Shown: one piece after another, positions 22,800-31,157 of the stretch | Position numbering within the stretch: the stretch's first letter is position 1 | Layout: each line of letters begins with the position of its first letter | DNA from: a virus | DNA length: 64,000 bases | Virus record (IMG/VR): IMGVR_UViG_3300032174_000002 | Span: 21,091 to 85,090 of that record | Strand: one strand, 5' to 3' | The notes under the pieces: generated by a model | The model's input: only the letters and a program-made list of their open reading frames with translations | Told to the model about the DNA's origin: nothing | Database searches by the model: none | Position numbers and translations under genes: made by a program

Positions 22800-23239
22800 C
22801 ACCATTCCGCCTCGGTAGAATACTTGTAATCGTCGCCGTCGTCGTCACCGATCGCATTCGGCAACCCATACTTGATCGCCACCGCCTTGAACAGCGGCAG
22901 CCCGTACTGCGCGTAGCTGTCGAAGTCCCGCAGTTCGGCGTCGTCGAGAACCCACATCCACATCTTCACCGTCTCGTACATGAGCGAGGCCGAGATGCCG
23001 CGACGGTTCAGCGCCTTCTCGAAGCCGAAGGCCAGATCCTCGGCGAGTTGCGCGACGACCGCCTCCTGCGTCCATGGCTTCGGCGGCTTCGGCTCGGCGC
23101 CGTCCTTCAGCTTGAAGCCGAGCGCCTCCCAATCGGCGACAGGGAAGAAGTCGCACAGCCGCGCGTAGTCGCGGCCATCGAGAGTCTGGCTCTCCTTGCC
23201 GCCCTTGATCGCTTCCAGCACCTGTGCCTGCGTCAGCAT
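22799..23239 (-). CDS. Acidic hypothetical phage protein
   Basis: 146 aa, ATG 23239. Begins MLTQAQVLEAIKGGKESQTL. A conserved-looking middle (SLMYETVKMWMWVLDDAELR) and a very acidic C-terminus GDDDGDDYK follow. Similar proteins are common beside recombination genes in phages and have no known role. Confidence 0.6.
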   Translation of the reverse strand: MLTQAQVLEAIKGGKESQTLDGRDYARLCDFFPVADWEALGFKLKDGAEPKPPKPWTQEAVVAQLAEDLAFGFEKALNRRGISASLMYETVKMWMWVLDDAELRDFDSYAQYGLPLFKAVAIKYGLPNAIGDDDGDDYKYSTEAEW

Positions 23240-23250
23240 CGGGCCTCCGC

Positions 23251-23967
23251 TCAGCAGAACCGCGAGATCCCCGTCACGCCGGGAATCGGAGCCGGCGTGC
23301 TGTTCATAACCTCCTTCATGGCCTTGGCCTGCGCGTTCAGGGCAGGCATGGCGGGGAGGAGGTACTGCGACCGCTGCGCCGGGTTCTCGGCCACCCACTT
23401 GATCAGGGCCGGAAAGTCGGTCACCTCGGCGCTCCACGTCTTGCGCACGTTGACGCCCATCGGCGCCGGCGGCCTCGCTGCGGTCACCACCGGGGCGGCC
23501 GGCAGGATGGTCAGCGCGGCCTCGGCGGCTGCGGGTCGGCCGGCATCCTGGTAGCGTTGGGCGCGTTCGAGCGCCTCCTCCTCGACCACTCGCTGCGCGG
23601 CGGCGCGGGCCAGTCGCGCCTCGTCCTCGATCCGGCGCCGCTCCGTCTCCCGCCAGGCGCCGAGCTTCGCCTTGAGCGTCCGGCGTGCCCGCTCGAAGGC
23701 TCCGGCCAGGCGGTCTCGCAGCGCCACGTTTGCCTTCCAGGCCCGGTGGCTGGCCTCGCAGGCAGGCTCGACTAGGGCCAGGGCTTGCTTCTCGTGGTCG
23801 GCCCACTCCCGTTCCAGGGTGCAGGCTTGCTCGTGGTCCTCGGCTGTCAGAATCTCGATCTCCTTCGCGCGCTGCTCGACGGCGGAGCCTTCCGTCTCCA
23901 CCTTCGCCAGGGCCTGCGGATCGATTCTGGGTGCGGGTTCTTCGACTAGGACTGCCGGTGCATTCAT
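23251..23967 (-). CDS. Coiled-coil protein of the recombination region
   Basis: 238 aa. Residues about 15-140 are a continuous charged helix (Glu/Arg/Ala), followed by a Pro/Ala linker and a C-terminal domain with WSAEVTDFPALIKWVAEN and a final GVTGISRFC. This two-part layout recurs in phages next to annealing proteins and exonucleases. The role is unknown. Confidence 0.6.
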   Translation of the reverse strand: MNAPAVLVEEPAPRIDPQALAKVETEGSAVEQRAKEIEILTAEDHEQACTLEREWADHEKQALALVEPACEASHRAWKANVALRDRLAGAFERARRTLKAKLGAWRETERRRIEDEARLARAAAQRVVEEEALERAQRYQDAGRPAAAEAALTILPAAPVVTAARPPAPMGVNVRKTWSAEVTDFPALIKWVAENPAQRSQYLLPAMPALNAQAKAMKEVMNSTPAPIPGVTGISRFC

Positions 23968-23980
23968 GGCTGATCTCCGG

Positions 23981-24733
23981 TTATGCGCGTTCCAGATAGG
24001 CGTTGCTTACGACCTTCAGGCACACTCGGCCGACTTCCGGCGCGGCCCGTTCCGTCATCGGCTTGACCACGATGCCCTCGCGGAGATGATTCGCGCCCGG
24101 AACCTTCGAGGGTCCCTCGGCCAACGCCAGGATGGCTTCCAGATCAAATGGCGCGCCGCTGGCGATCGTAGGCACCCACGGGAGCGCTGGCGCGAGGTCG
24201 CGGGCCTCCTGCGCGTTGATCCATTCGCTGCCGCTCAGCAGATCGAAGACGGCGATGCAAGCCTCGCCCGGCTTGGAGCCGTACTTGAGATCCTGGACCT
24301 GGCCGTAGACCTCGCAATAAACCGCGATCTCGGGATGATCGATGAGGAACCGCTTGACCTCGGCGCCGCCGGCCGTGGTGACCAGCGCCTTCCACCAGAG
24401 ATTGCCCTCGTTGTAGCGCTTCCATTCAGTGCGGCTGCCGGCGTGGAAGTTCTCGCCGTCGAAGACGTACCGGCCATTGGCGCCGTGAATCTTCTCGGTC
24501 ACATAGACCAGCTCGCCAGGCTCGAAGACGGCAGCGTAGCGGCGCAGGCTCTCCACGTCGAATTCGGGGACGATCGAATCGGGCGGAATGTAGGCGCCGA
24601 TCGCCCGGCCCGACCAGTCCTCGGTGCGGACGCAGCAAGTGTAGCCGCTGAACACCTTGACCACGCTCAGCGTGTCAGCGTTGGGGTGGGGCAGCAACTC
24701 GATCGGCACCACTTCGACCCGGTGATCGCTCAT
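23981..24733 (-). CDS. RNA ligase (Rnl5/NgrRnl-like)
   Basis: 250 aa. An N-terminal beta-rich domain (1-55, VEVVPIELLPHPNADTLSVV) precedes the nucleotidyltransferase core. Motif I is EKIHGANG with Lys81 as the AMP-accepting residue. EVYG is at 141-144, EGIVVK at 219-224 and LKVVS at 239-243. The N-terminal domain plus KxHG ligase core resembles the Naegleria-type Rnl5 group. It seals 3'-OH/5'-phosphate RNA nicks, plausibly repairing tRNAs cut by host defences; the phage carries its own tRNAs. Confidence 0.82.
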   Translation of the reverse strand: MSDHRVEVVPIELLPHPNADTLSVVKVFSGYTCCVRTEDWSGRAIGAYIPPDSIVPEFDVESLRRYAAVFEPGELVYVTEKIHGANGRYVFDGENFHAGSRTEWKRYNEGNLWWKALVTTAGGAEVKRFLIDHPEIAVYCEVYGQVQDLKYGSKPGEACIAVFDLLSGSEWINAQEARDLAPALPWVPTIASGAPFDLEAILALAEGPSKVPGANHLREGIVVKPMTERAAPEVGRVCLKVVSNAYLERA

Positions 24734-25380
24734 CCCTTGCCTCCGTTATTGTAACTATTTGCGGCCCGCCAGTTCCACACCGCCGCGGCCCCCCGGAAGA
24801 TGTTCAGCGCCGCCCCGTCCTCGTCCTCGACCAGGTGATGCCGCGGCATCTCGCCGTTCCCGCCCAGCGGTACCAGGAAGCATGGACAGTGCATCAACTC
24901 GACCGGGTCGACGTCGAGGTCGCCAGCCCTGGCCGCCTCGATCAGCAGCCCCCGGTAGCCGCCGGCAACTTGCAGGCGGTGCCCGGGCTCGACGCCATCT
25001 CCTTTCCAGTCCACGATGGCCAGCAGGTGCTGGAAGAACCGGCCGGCGTAGTCGGGCATGCCGGCGTATTGCCACGTCTCGCTGGCGAGCGGCGTCTCCC
25101 AGAGGATCGGGCGGAGCTTGGCGGCTTCCTTCAAGCGCAGGAACTTCTCATAGCGCGGGAGGACGTGCTCGGCGCCGGCGAAGTCCCAGTCGATCTCGAG
25201 GCCCGAGAAATCGAGGTCCACGACCTTGTGCGTGGCCGTCCCGCGTTGACGGTAGAACGGGTCGAGGAAAGAGAGATCCTTCAGCATCCCCATGCCGGTG
25301 AGGATCTGCGTCACGCTCGGCAGCACTCGGCCGGCGAGGGTGTACTGATGCAGATCCTCGTTGAAGTCGGGGGCGGTCAT
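24730..25380 (-). CDS. PD-(D/E)XK exonuclease (RecB/Cas4-like)
   Basis: 216 aa, start at 25380 (ATGA). N-terminal LPSVTQILTGMG is the usual opening. The core reads GMPDYAGR ... LAIVDWKGDG ... LQVAGGYRG, giving Asp, Asp-x-Lys and the motif IV Gln...Tyr of this superfamily. It probably degrades one strand to feed the annealing protein at 27411-28436. No Fe-S cysteine cluster is evident. Confidence 0.8.
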   Translation of the reverse strand: MTAPDFNEDLHQYTLAGRVLPSVTQILTGMGMLKDLSFLDPFYRQRGTATHKVVDLDFSGLEIDWDFAGAEHVLPRYEKFLRLKEAAKLRPILWETPLASETWQYAGMPDYAGRFFQHLLAIVDWKGDGVEPGHRLQVAGGYRGLLIEAARAGDLDVDPVELMHCPCFLVPLGGNGEMPRHHLVEDEDGAALNIFRGAAAVWNWRAANSYNNGGKG

Positions 25381-25475
25381 GGTCGCGCCGGCGGTTCCTT
25401 CCGACCGAAGAGTTCGGCCACGACCCACAGCAACAGGATCGCCAGGGCCGCGAGGTGGCCGAGGGCGGCGTTCAC
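25377..25475 (-). CDS. 32-aa single-pass membrane peptide
   Basis: GTG start at 25475 overlapping the upstream stop, and ATGA overlap with the exonuclease start. Sequence is one hydrophobic helix (LGHLAALAILLLWVVAELFG) with a short basic tail. Too small for standard gene calling. Coupling at both ends supports translation. Confidence 0.55.
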   Translation of the reverse strand: MNAALGHLAALAILLLWVVAELFGRKEPPARP

Positions 25476-25813
25476 CGCCTCGACCCCCGCGCCTCGCGCA
25501 GCCGCTCCTGGTCGCCGAGCAGCTTCTCCTCGGCCGACGGCGAGAGGCGCACGCAGCCGTTCTCGACCGTGACCCAGCCGTGGTCCTCCATGATCGCGAT
25601 CACCTGCAACTCGCAGCAGTGGAACTGCCGCAGGCCGATCGAGCGCGTGGCCGGCCGGCTGACCGTAGCGTTGGCGAGCAGCAAGACGATGCCGGCGAAG
25701 ATGTAGCGGTACTCGTCGCCGAAGGATGTCCCCTTCCAAGTGGTGGCGATCTCCTCCCACCGGCGCTCGGCAAGAACCTTGTGGCCGGGGATGCCGTAGA
25801 CGCGATCGCTCAT
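25472..25813 (-). CDS. Hypothetical 113-aa protein
   Basis: Start at 25813 by ATGA. Begins MSDRVYGIPGHKVLAERRWE. Includes a hydrophobic YIFAGIVLLLANATVS segment and a possible winged-helix part (HCCELQVIAIMEDHGWVTVE). Not recognised. Confidence 0.55.
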   Translation of the reverse strand: MSDRVYGIPGHKVLAERRWEEIATTWKGTSFGDEYRYIFAGIVLLLANATVSRPATRSIGLRQFHCCELQVIAIMEDHGWVTVENGCVRLSPSAEEKLLGDQERLREARGSRR

Positions 25814-26190
25814 CGCCAATCCTCCTTGAACGCGGCGAGGCCGCCCAGCAGCTCGATCACCGCGGCGAGCTGCTCGCGCACCCAGGCCTCAACCAGCGCC
25901 TTCACCTCGGCCGTTGTCAGCGCCTCGAACTTGGCATCGCGCCAGACCAGGTGCTCGCCGCCGGCGAGACGAAGGAGGATGGAGGCATGGGCGCTCGGCG
26001 TTGGGCCATAAGGCCACGAGCCGACCTTGCCGGTCCTGCTGTCGAACGTCATCGCCCCGCCACCCTCTGGTCCCGGCCAGTACCGGGTGCTGATGCTCAG
26101 GAGCGGCCCGTCATAGTCCTTCTTGCCCTGGCAATCGTCGGTCCAACTGGCGGCCGGCCGCAACTCGGTGATCGCACTCTCGCCGCTCAT
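25810..26190 (-). CDS. Hypothetical 126-aa protein
   Basis: Start at 26190, overlapping a TGA in the frame of the preceding gene's true end (TGATG). Reads MSGESAITELRPAASW; has GGAMTFDSRTGKVGSW beta strands and a C-terminal helix (EVKALVEAWVREQLAAVIE). The same frame is open upstream without stop, see the preceding gene. Confidence 0.6.
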   Translation of the reverse strand: MSGESAITELRPAASWTDDCQGKKDYDGPLLSISTRYWPGPEGGGAMTFDSRTGKVGSWPYGPTPSAHASILLRLAGGEHLVWRDAKFEALTTAEVKALVEAWVREQLAAVIELLGGLAAFKEDWR

Positions 26191-26571
26191 CAGATGACCT
26201 CCTGGACCGGAGCCGGAGCCGGAGGCAGCAACGGCGGGATGGTGAAGGGGTCCGACATCTCTAGCGCGACGTTCATGAAGCCGATGAAGCAGGGAACGCA
26301 TCCAGCGGAAGGCGCGCGGGTGGCCGCAGGCGCGGCAGGTGATCGGCGGCGTCCACCGCTCGATCCCGGCCGCGATGCGCCGCGCCTCGAACGAGGTGCC
26401 GATGCCGGTCATGATGGCGTCGGAACAGCGCTGCGAGCAGACGCAGGGCTCGATCGGCTCGCCGCGGCAGCCGCAGTCCACGCCGCTGCAACAGAGGATC
26501 GGCTCGAAGTCCGGTACGGGGCGCCCGCAGCACTCGCAGGAAGCGATCGGGCGATGGGCGGGAGGCGTCAC
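26190..26571 (-). CDS. Cys-rich zinc-binding protein, frame apparently broken
   Basis: GTG start at 26571 (GTGA). The first about 85 codons encode CECCGRPVPDF ... CCSGVDCGCRG ... CVCSQRCS ... CRACGHPRAF, at least a dozen Cys. Near 26300 the G/C-rich third-position bias switches to another frame. That frame reads CVPCFIGF ... SDPFTIPPLLPPAPA and stops at the TGA overlapping the next start. In the original frame there is no stop at all. An extra base near 26290-26310 would explain this. Confidence 0.5.
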
Positions 26572-26867
26572 GAGTTGCACCACCTGATGAACGACGCGTG
26601 TAGCCAGTAGATGCCCTCGCACAGCTTGAAGAGGAGCGCGAGGAAGGTGACCACGCCGAGAGCGATCATCATGGTCCAGCGGGGCATGTAGAGCGCCATC
26701 CACCAGCCCATGTCCGGCTCGGCCCCGGAAAGCTTCATGATGACGCCCAGGCCCTCGGTGCCGATGAATACAACGGCGGCGAGCGCGCAGAGCACCACCT
26801 TGGCTGCGACGCTGATCGCTCGCCCGGCACCGAGGTAGAGCGACAGGAGGAATCGCTTGACTGTCAC
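26568..26867 (-). CDS. Small membrane protein, two TM segments
   Basis: 99 aa, GTG start (GTGA). Hydrophobic segments at about 18-38 (VAAKVVLCALAAVVFIG) and 65-85 (MMIALGVVTFLALLFKL), with short charged ends. Located in the replication/recombination block rather than with lysis genes, so a membrane-associated early function is more likely than a holin. Confidence 0.6.
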   Translation of the reverse strand: MTVKRFLLSLYLGAGRAISVAAKVVLCALAAVVFIGTEGLGVIMKLSGAEPDMGWWMALYMPRWTMMIALGVVTFLALLFKLCEGIYWLHASFIRWCNS

Positions 26868-27133
26868 GGCTCCTCCTGGTTCGGCCCGAAGTGCATCGTC
26901 TCGCACTCGCCGCACAGCCACGCCCGGCCGCGGAGAAGCTCGGCCCGGCTGGCGTCTCTCCCGAGCCGCTCGGCAAGCGCGTAGTCCGCGGCCGATCCCT
27001 GGTAGATCAGCGGCTCGCCCAGGGCGGCAGCCTTCACGCCATGCTCGAAGGCGGCGCGCGTCCGCTGGTGGAGTAGGGTTCCGTCCTCCTGGCGGAAGGG
27101 CAGATCCTTCGCCGTGAAGTGGTCGGCCGCCAT
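26864..27133 (-). CDS. Hypothetical 89-aa protein
   Basis: Start at 27133 (TGATG). MAADHFTAKDLPFRQEDGTL, helical, with a single CGEC pair near the end. Not recognised. Confidence 0.55.
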   Translation of the reverse strand: MAADHFTAKDLPFRQEDGTLLHQRTRAAFEHGVKAAALGEPLIYQGSAADYALAERLGRDASRAELLRGRAWLCGECETMHFGPNQEEP

Positions 27134-27414
27134 CAATCCGCCTCCCAGTTCTCACGTTCGTAGAGCGATTCGGCCGTCTCGCCGGCTACGACCTCGCCGG
27201 CCACGCCCGGCACTGCAGGAATTTCCCTCGCCCGGATGACCGGCTCGTCGCTCATGAGCACGACAGACTCCGGTTCCTCGGTGCCGTCGTAGTCCGCGCC
27301 CCACTCGACGGCGATCGCCGCGCGCCAGGCGAGCACGGCCTCCGCGAACGAAGGCGCCTCGACGTAGCGCTCCTGGCCATCGAACAGCACCAGGTAGAGC
27401 TTGGCCGCGCTCAC
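27133..27414 (-). CDS. Hypothetical 93-aa protein
   Basis: GTG start (GTGA) after the annealing-protein stop. SAAKLYLVLFDGQERYVEA then SFAEAVLAWRAAIAVEWG, a small beta-alpha unit; acidic C-terminus. Not recognised. Confidence 0.55.
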   Translation of the reverse strand: MSAAKLYLVLFDGQERYVEAPSFAEAVLAWRAAIAVEWGADYDGTEEPESVVLMSDEPVIRAREIPAVPGVAGEVVAGETAESLYERENWEAD

Positions 27415-28436
27415 GGCGTCGGCCTCGCCGTGGCGAACAGCCCGCAGATCAGCTCGTAAGGAGGCCCGGCCGCGATCTCCTCCAGCGTCTTCCCGCAGCC
27501 GGCCTGCACCTCGGCGCGGATCTCGGCGGCGCTGTAGCCAGACTGCATGCCGATGGCGATCAGGCGCTTGACTTGGCGCTCGGAGATGACGCCGGAGCTG
27601 TGCCACTTCGCGCGCGCCGGCTCCCACCGCTCGACCGGGATGAGACGGTCGGCCGGCAGTTCGTCGTCGCTGCCCGGCTCGCGGGCCGCCGCCGAGGGCG
27701 CGCCGTTCGCCGTGGCGGGTCCTGCCGGGGGGCTGGCTGCTGCGGCCGGCGCCGCCGCCTTCCCGTTGGCCGCCGCCGGCGTCCCCACAGTCCGCGGCGC
27801 CGCACCGTCGGTCCCGTCCAGCCCCTCCGGCAGGTCCTCGATGTCCTGGTCGAAGATGTCCGAGGCGGCCGTGCTCGACTTCGCGCAGTCCACCCGCCCC
27901 CGCTTCGTCGCCATCTTGAGGACGGTGTTCGCGATGTCGGCGGGCTCGACCCGCACCTGGTCGATCTGCCAGGGACCGCGCTCCCCCTTCATCCACTTCC
28001 GCCGCCGGCGGTCGGCCGGCGTCTCGTTCCACTCCTGCTGGCAGACCGCCTTCCGCCAGCGATACTTCTCCTCGTCGGAGGAGCACTCGCCGACGCCCTC
28101 GCCGACGATCAGCCCGGAGGCGATCGCCCGCGCCCGGACGTGGACCCGATAGTGGACCCGCTCCGGCAGGGCGCTCAGATCCTCGATGGTGATCTCCGGC
28201 GCGAGCTGGAAGGTGACCATGAGCTGCTCGGCGCCTGGCTGCCAGAGCGAGGGCTTGAGGCTGCCAACGATCTTGCCGTAGTGGGTCCCCTCCTGCATCA
28301 CTTCGCGCATCACCTGCTGGACGAGGCGAGTGCGGGCTACGACCTCCGCGACGGTCAGGCGCTGCTCGCCGCTGTGCCGGAGCGGGACGAGGGCGCCGGT
28401 GGGCTGGGGCTGCTCTTCGACGGTGGTAGTGGTCAT
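27411..28436 (-). CDS. Putative single-strand annealing/recombination protein
   Basis: 341 aa, ATG 28436. It shows a phage family pattern: VMREVMQEGTHYGKI, KPSLWQPGAEQLMVTF, IASGLIVGEGVGECSS, DIANTVLKMATKR, then TAASDIFDQDIED. The family is found in phage recombination regions. The Rad52-like/annealing role is inferred from context (exonuclease, RuvC in the same operon) and not from a catalytic motif. Residues about 235-275 are an Ala/Pro linker; the C-terminal helical domain (about 285-335) may be a UBA-like module. Driven by the strong promoter 28485-28513. Confidence 0.6.
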   Translation of the reverse strand: MTTTTVEEQPQPTGALVPLRHSGEQRLTVAEVVARTRLVQQVMREVMQEGTHYGKIVGSLKPSLWQPGAEQLMVTFQLAPEITIEDLSALPERVHYRVHVRARAIASGLIVGEGVGECSSDEEKYRWRKAVCQQEWNETPADRRRRKWMKGERGPWQIDQVRVEPADIANTVLKMATKRGRVDCAKSSTAASDIFDQDIEDLPEGLDGTDGAAPRTVGTPAAANGKAAAPAAAASPPAGPATANGAPSAAAREPGSDDELPADRLIPVERWEPARAKWHSSGVISERQVKRLIAIGMQSGYSAAEIRAEVQAGCGKTLEEIAAGPPYELICGLFATARPTP

Positions 28437-28484
28437 GGCTGGGTCCTTTCGAGGCGCCCACGCACCGGCCAGCGCCCAGCCGCA

Positions 28485-28513
28485 AGAATAGAGCGGACCG
28501 TGCGCTCTGTCAA
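28485..28513 (-). promoter_or_regulatory. Strong leftward promoter with operator-like palindrome
   Basis: -35 TTGACA (28513-28508), 17-nt spacer, -10 TATTCT (28490-28485). A perfect 6-bp inverted repeat with 7-nt centre (28490-28508) fills the spacer. Drives the 28.4-18.3 kb block. Confidence 0.75.
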
Positions 28514-28539
28514 GCGATGCGACTCTCCGTTGCCTTGAC

Positions 28540-28568
28540 TTGACAACGCGGACGAACTTCCCTACCAT
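28540..28568 (+). promoter_or_regulatory. Rightward promoter of the XRE gene
   Basis: -35 TTGACA (28540-28545), 17-nt spacer, -10 TACCAT (28563-28568), 7 nt to ATG 28576, so the transcript should be leaderless. Divergent from the promoter at 28485-28513. Confidence 0.65.
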
Positions 28569-28575
28569 CCCGGGC

Positions 28576-28815
28576 ATGGCAAACACCTCCTCACCGCGGA
28601 CCGACATCGCCAGGGCGCTCCGGGTCGCACGGGCGCGCCTTGGCATCGAGCAGGCCGAGATGGCGGAGCGCACCGGATGCAGTGCGTCCATGGTGTCGCT
28701 GCTCGAACGGGGTATGCGAGCCCCCAGCGCCGAGCTGCTGGCCGCCTACGCAGCCACCGCCGGCGTCCCTCTGTCGGAGATGCTCCGGTGGGGAGAGGAG
28801 GCGAGCGCGCCATGA
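28576..28815 (+). CDS. XRE-family HTH regulator
   Basis: 79 aa, start ATG 28576 (the frame is open to 28540 but that is the -35 region). Residues about 10-60 form the XRE fold: ALRVARARLGIEQAEMAERT, CSASMVSLLERG, ELLAAYAATAG. First gene of the rightward block and divergent from the recombination operon. Its natural target is the shared control region 28485-28568, giving a possible two-way switch. Confidence 0.8.
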   Translation: MANTSSPRTDIARALRVARARLGIEQAEMAERTGCSASMVSLLERGMRAPSAELLAAYAATAGVPLSEMLRWGEEASAP

Positions 28816-29090
28816 GCCGCACGCCGATCAACGATCTCGCCGAGCTGCTCCACAAGGAGGTGCTGCCGCGGATCTACGGCAAGCCCGTCCAGTTCGTGAT
28901 GCTGGTCTTCACCGACGAGCCGGAGGGAGCGGGAGGCGTCCGCGCCGACTGGATCTCGACCGTCAAGCGCGAGGACGCCAACACGGCCGTCGCCGAGTGG
29001 CTCCAGCGGATGGACCCGGAGATGGCCAAGCGCGTCTTCGACCGCCTGTTGCAGCAGAACCTTACCGGACCCGAGAGGGTCCAGGGATAG
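28812..29090 (+). CDS. Hypothetical 92-aa protein
   Basis: ATGA-coupled. MSRTPINDLAELLHKEVLPR, then VQFVMLVFTDEPEGAGG, WISTVKREDANTAVAEWLQR. Similar small proteins with a WIS(N/T)..R.....AM.E pattern occur in phages; role unknown. Confidence 0.6.
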   Translation: MSRTPINDLAELLHKEVLPRIYGKPVQFVMLVFTDEPEGAGGVRADWISTVKREDANTAVAEWLQRMDPEMAKRVFDRLLQQNLTGPERVQG

Positions 29091-29109
29091 CCGAAAGGAG
29101 CCAGCCACG

Positions 29110-29763
29110 ATGACCACCAGGAAGAGAGCGAGGAAGCCGCCGGCAGCGAAGCCAGAGCCCGCGAAGGAAGCGGCTGAGGGACCGACAATCGAGTCGCTGC
29201 GCGCCGACGCGACCAGGCTGTCGGGCCAACTCCTGGCGGCGCAGGCCCGCGTCAAGGCGATGAGAGAGGCGCTCATCTGGTGCAGCGGCGCCAGCGACTT
29301 CGCGCCGCCGGACTACTCGGGCGCGCCGGAAGGAGGTCCGCCGAAGACTCCGGCCGGGAAGGCATATGAGGGATGGGAGAAGATCTGCCGCCCACTCCTC
29401 GCGAAGGAAGCCGCCGCAGCACCGGAGCCGGCAGCCGCAGCAGCGCCCCCAGAGCCGGAGAAGGCGGAAGCCGCCGCGCAGCCGGCCGAGGACGAGGCGA
29501 AGCGCCAGGCCGCGCGCGACGAGTTCAACCGCGCCTTCACCTTGAACGCCGAGGTCCGCATCGACTCCATCGTCGGATCGGAGCCGGCCCGGAGCCTCGA
29601 AGGCGACCTCCGCTCCTACATCGCCTTCCTGGAGCGCAAGTACGGGATGACGGTCCATGCCATCGACTACCAGAAGCGGCCGCGCGGCGAGTACATGCGG
29701 GCTACCACTACGTTGCTGCCGGAGAAGAGGCGCAGCGGCAACTGGTTCGCCTTGGCCGGCTGA
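29110..29763 (+). CDS. Hypothetical 217-aa protein
   Basis: ATG after AAAGGAG SD. Basic N-terminus, a helical segment (about 30-60), Ala/Pro/Glu linker (105-140), and a C-terminal alpha/beta domain ending TTLLPEKRRSGNWFALAG. Not recognised. Confidence 0.6.
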   Translation: MTTRKRARKPPAAKPEPAKEAAEGPTIESLRADATRLSGQLLAAQARVKAMREALIWCSGASDFAPPDYSGAPEGGPPKTPAGKAYEGWEKICRPLLAKEAAAAPEPAAAAAPPEPEKAEAAAQPAEDEAKRQAARDEFNRAFTLNAEVRIDSIVGSEPARSLEGDLRSYIAFLERKYGMTVHAIDYQKRPRGEYMRATTTLLPEKRRSGNWFALAG

Positions 29764-29766
29764 GCC

Positions 29767-30190
29767 ATGGCGGAGCCCCGCATCATCACCGCCTTCGACG
29801 AGATCGCCCAGCTGGCCATCCGGCTGGGCGTCGTGCCGCTCAACGCCCGGCCGGGCTGCTGGGAGTTCCAGGTGGACGAGCATTGGTGGATCGCGGTCAA
29901 CGGCCACCGCGAGTCGCTGAAGTGCTCGAAGGGTGTCGCGGTCGAGCCGTTCAACGCTTACGTGGAGTTCAACGGCTGGCCCGCGGGCAGCTTCAACCCG
30001 GCCGGCGGGATCATGGCGGCCGGAGAGGCGGCGAACGAGGATGCCTTCATCGCGGCGCTGCGGGCTGCGGTTCCGGCGCTACGACGCCCAACGCCGGCGG
30101 ATGGCCGAGGTTCCGACCTCCCTGGTGCCGGCCTCTGCTGGCGAGGTGCGGGAGTTGATCGGGCGGCTGTTCGGAGGCGCCGGGCGATGA
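29767..30190 (+). CDS. Hypothetical protein, frame apparently broken
   Basis: From ATG 29767: MAEPRIITAFDEIAQLAIRL, WEFQVDEHWWIAVNGHRESL, with sensible codon use to about 30060 (EDAFIAALRAA). Then coding character moves to the +1 frame (RRYDAQRRRMAEVPTSLVPA ... IGRLFGGAGR), which stops at 30190 overlapping the next ATG. One surplus base near 30060-30070 accounts for both. Read literally, the first frame continues to 30435. Confidence 0.5.
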
Positions 30191-30435
30191 GAGCGGCGAA
30201 GGATTGGGACTGGCGCAGCCGGCACGAGCGCATCCTGGCCCTCCTGGGACGCAACGCCAACGCCGGCGTGGATGGCGTCGCGACCGTGCGAGAGATCGCC
30301 CAGCAGCTCGACGTCGGCTATCAGCTCACCCTCCGCGACCTCTGGGCGCTCGCTTCCCAGGGCAAGATCACGATGAAGCGCCGCGAGCGGGACGGGCGGC
30401 TATTTCCTTCGATCCGACAGGAGAATGCTCTATGA
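30187..30435 (+). CDS. Winged-helix-like small protein
   Basis: 82 aa, ATGA start. WRSRHERILALLGRNANAGV then ATVREIAQQLDVGYQLTLRD and GKITMKRRERDGRLFP reads as a winged helix-turn-helix. Probable regulator. Confidence 0.55.
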   Translation: MRAAKDWDWRSRHERILALLGRNANAGVDGVATVREIAQQLDVGYQLTLRDLWALASQGKITMKRRERDGRLFPSIRQENAL

Positions 30436-31099
30436 AGGACAGCGATTCCGGGACGCAGAAAGGCCTGCTGCGCAGCCGCCAGACCCTCGAAGCGGTTATG
30501 GCGTTCCTCCACGAGGTCAAGTCGTTCGACATCGCGCCGGTCAAGATCGCCTTCGACAAGGCGCGGCGGCACTGCAAGGCGCTCGGCCAGGATCTCTTCG
30601 AGGCGGACATGGCCTCGCAGCTGCGGGCCGGCGGCCCACCGGCCGGCCCCTGTTCGAGCAGGAAGCCGAGGAGCGCGCCGCGGCCGACCGGGCCGAGCTG
30701 GTACGGCAGGCGACCGGCGATGCGCCTCCCGATGCCGTGCCCGAGGCCGAGAAGAAGAAGCGCGGCCGACCCAAGAAGCGGGCGCCCGAGGGACCGCCAG
30801 CCGAGGATGCTGCGCCGCCCGAGGTCACCCCGGAGCCGCCGGCCGAGGAGCCCCAGGCCTCGGAGCGCGCCACGGTCACCTATGAGCTGCGCCGCGACAC
30901 CAACATGGGCGGGGCCACCTACGCCTGCCGCCTGGTGAGCCGGGGCGGCCCTCCCGTTCTGACCGGCCTGTCTCGGCCGATCGAGCCCCGCGAGCTGGCG
31001 GCCATGACGCTGGAGAATCTTCCCTCCCTGGCCTACGACGAGACGCCCGAGATGCTCGGATGGGCGGCGGGGCAACTGCGGGCGATCGAGCCCGGCTGA
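30432..31099 (+). CDS. Hypothetical protein, frame apparently broken
   Basis: ATGA start. Frame 1 gives MKDSDSGTQKGLLRSRQTLE ... FDKARRHCKALGQDLFEADM. Near 30635 the coding signal shifts to the -1 frame (RPLFEQEAEERAAADRAELV, then KKKRGRPKKR, then RATVTYELRRDTNMGGATYA) and runs to TGA 31099. One missing base in the GC-rich stretch would restore one frame of about 222 codons. The KKRGRPKKR stretch is AT-hook-like. Function unknown. Confidence 0.5.
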
Positions 31100-31157
31100 G
31101 CCGGTAAAATCCCGCGCCGGTTGTAAAAAGCCGGCGAGATTCCGATGAGGTGAAGCG

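Noticed and set aside
31110-31145. Rho-independent terminator after 31099
   Set aside because: Six-base stem without a T run, and the next gene continues in the same direction.
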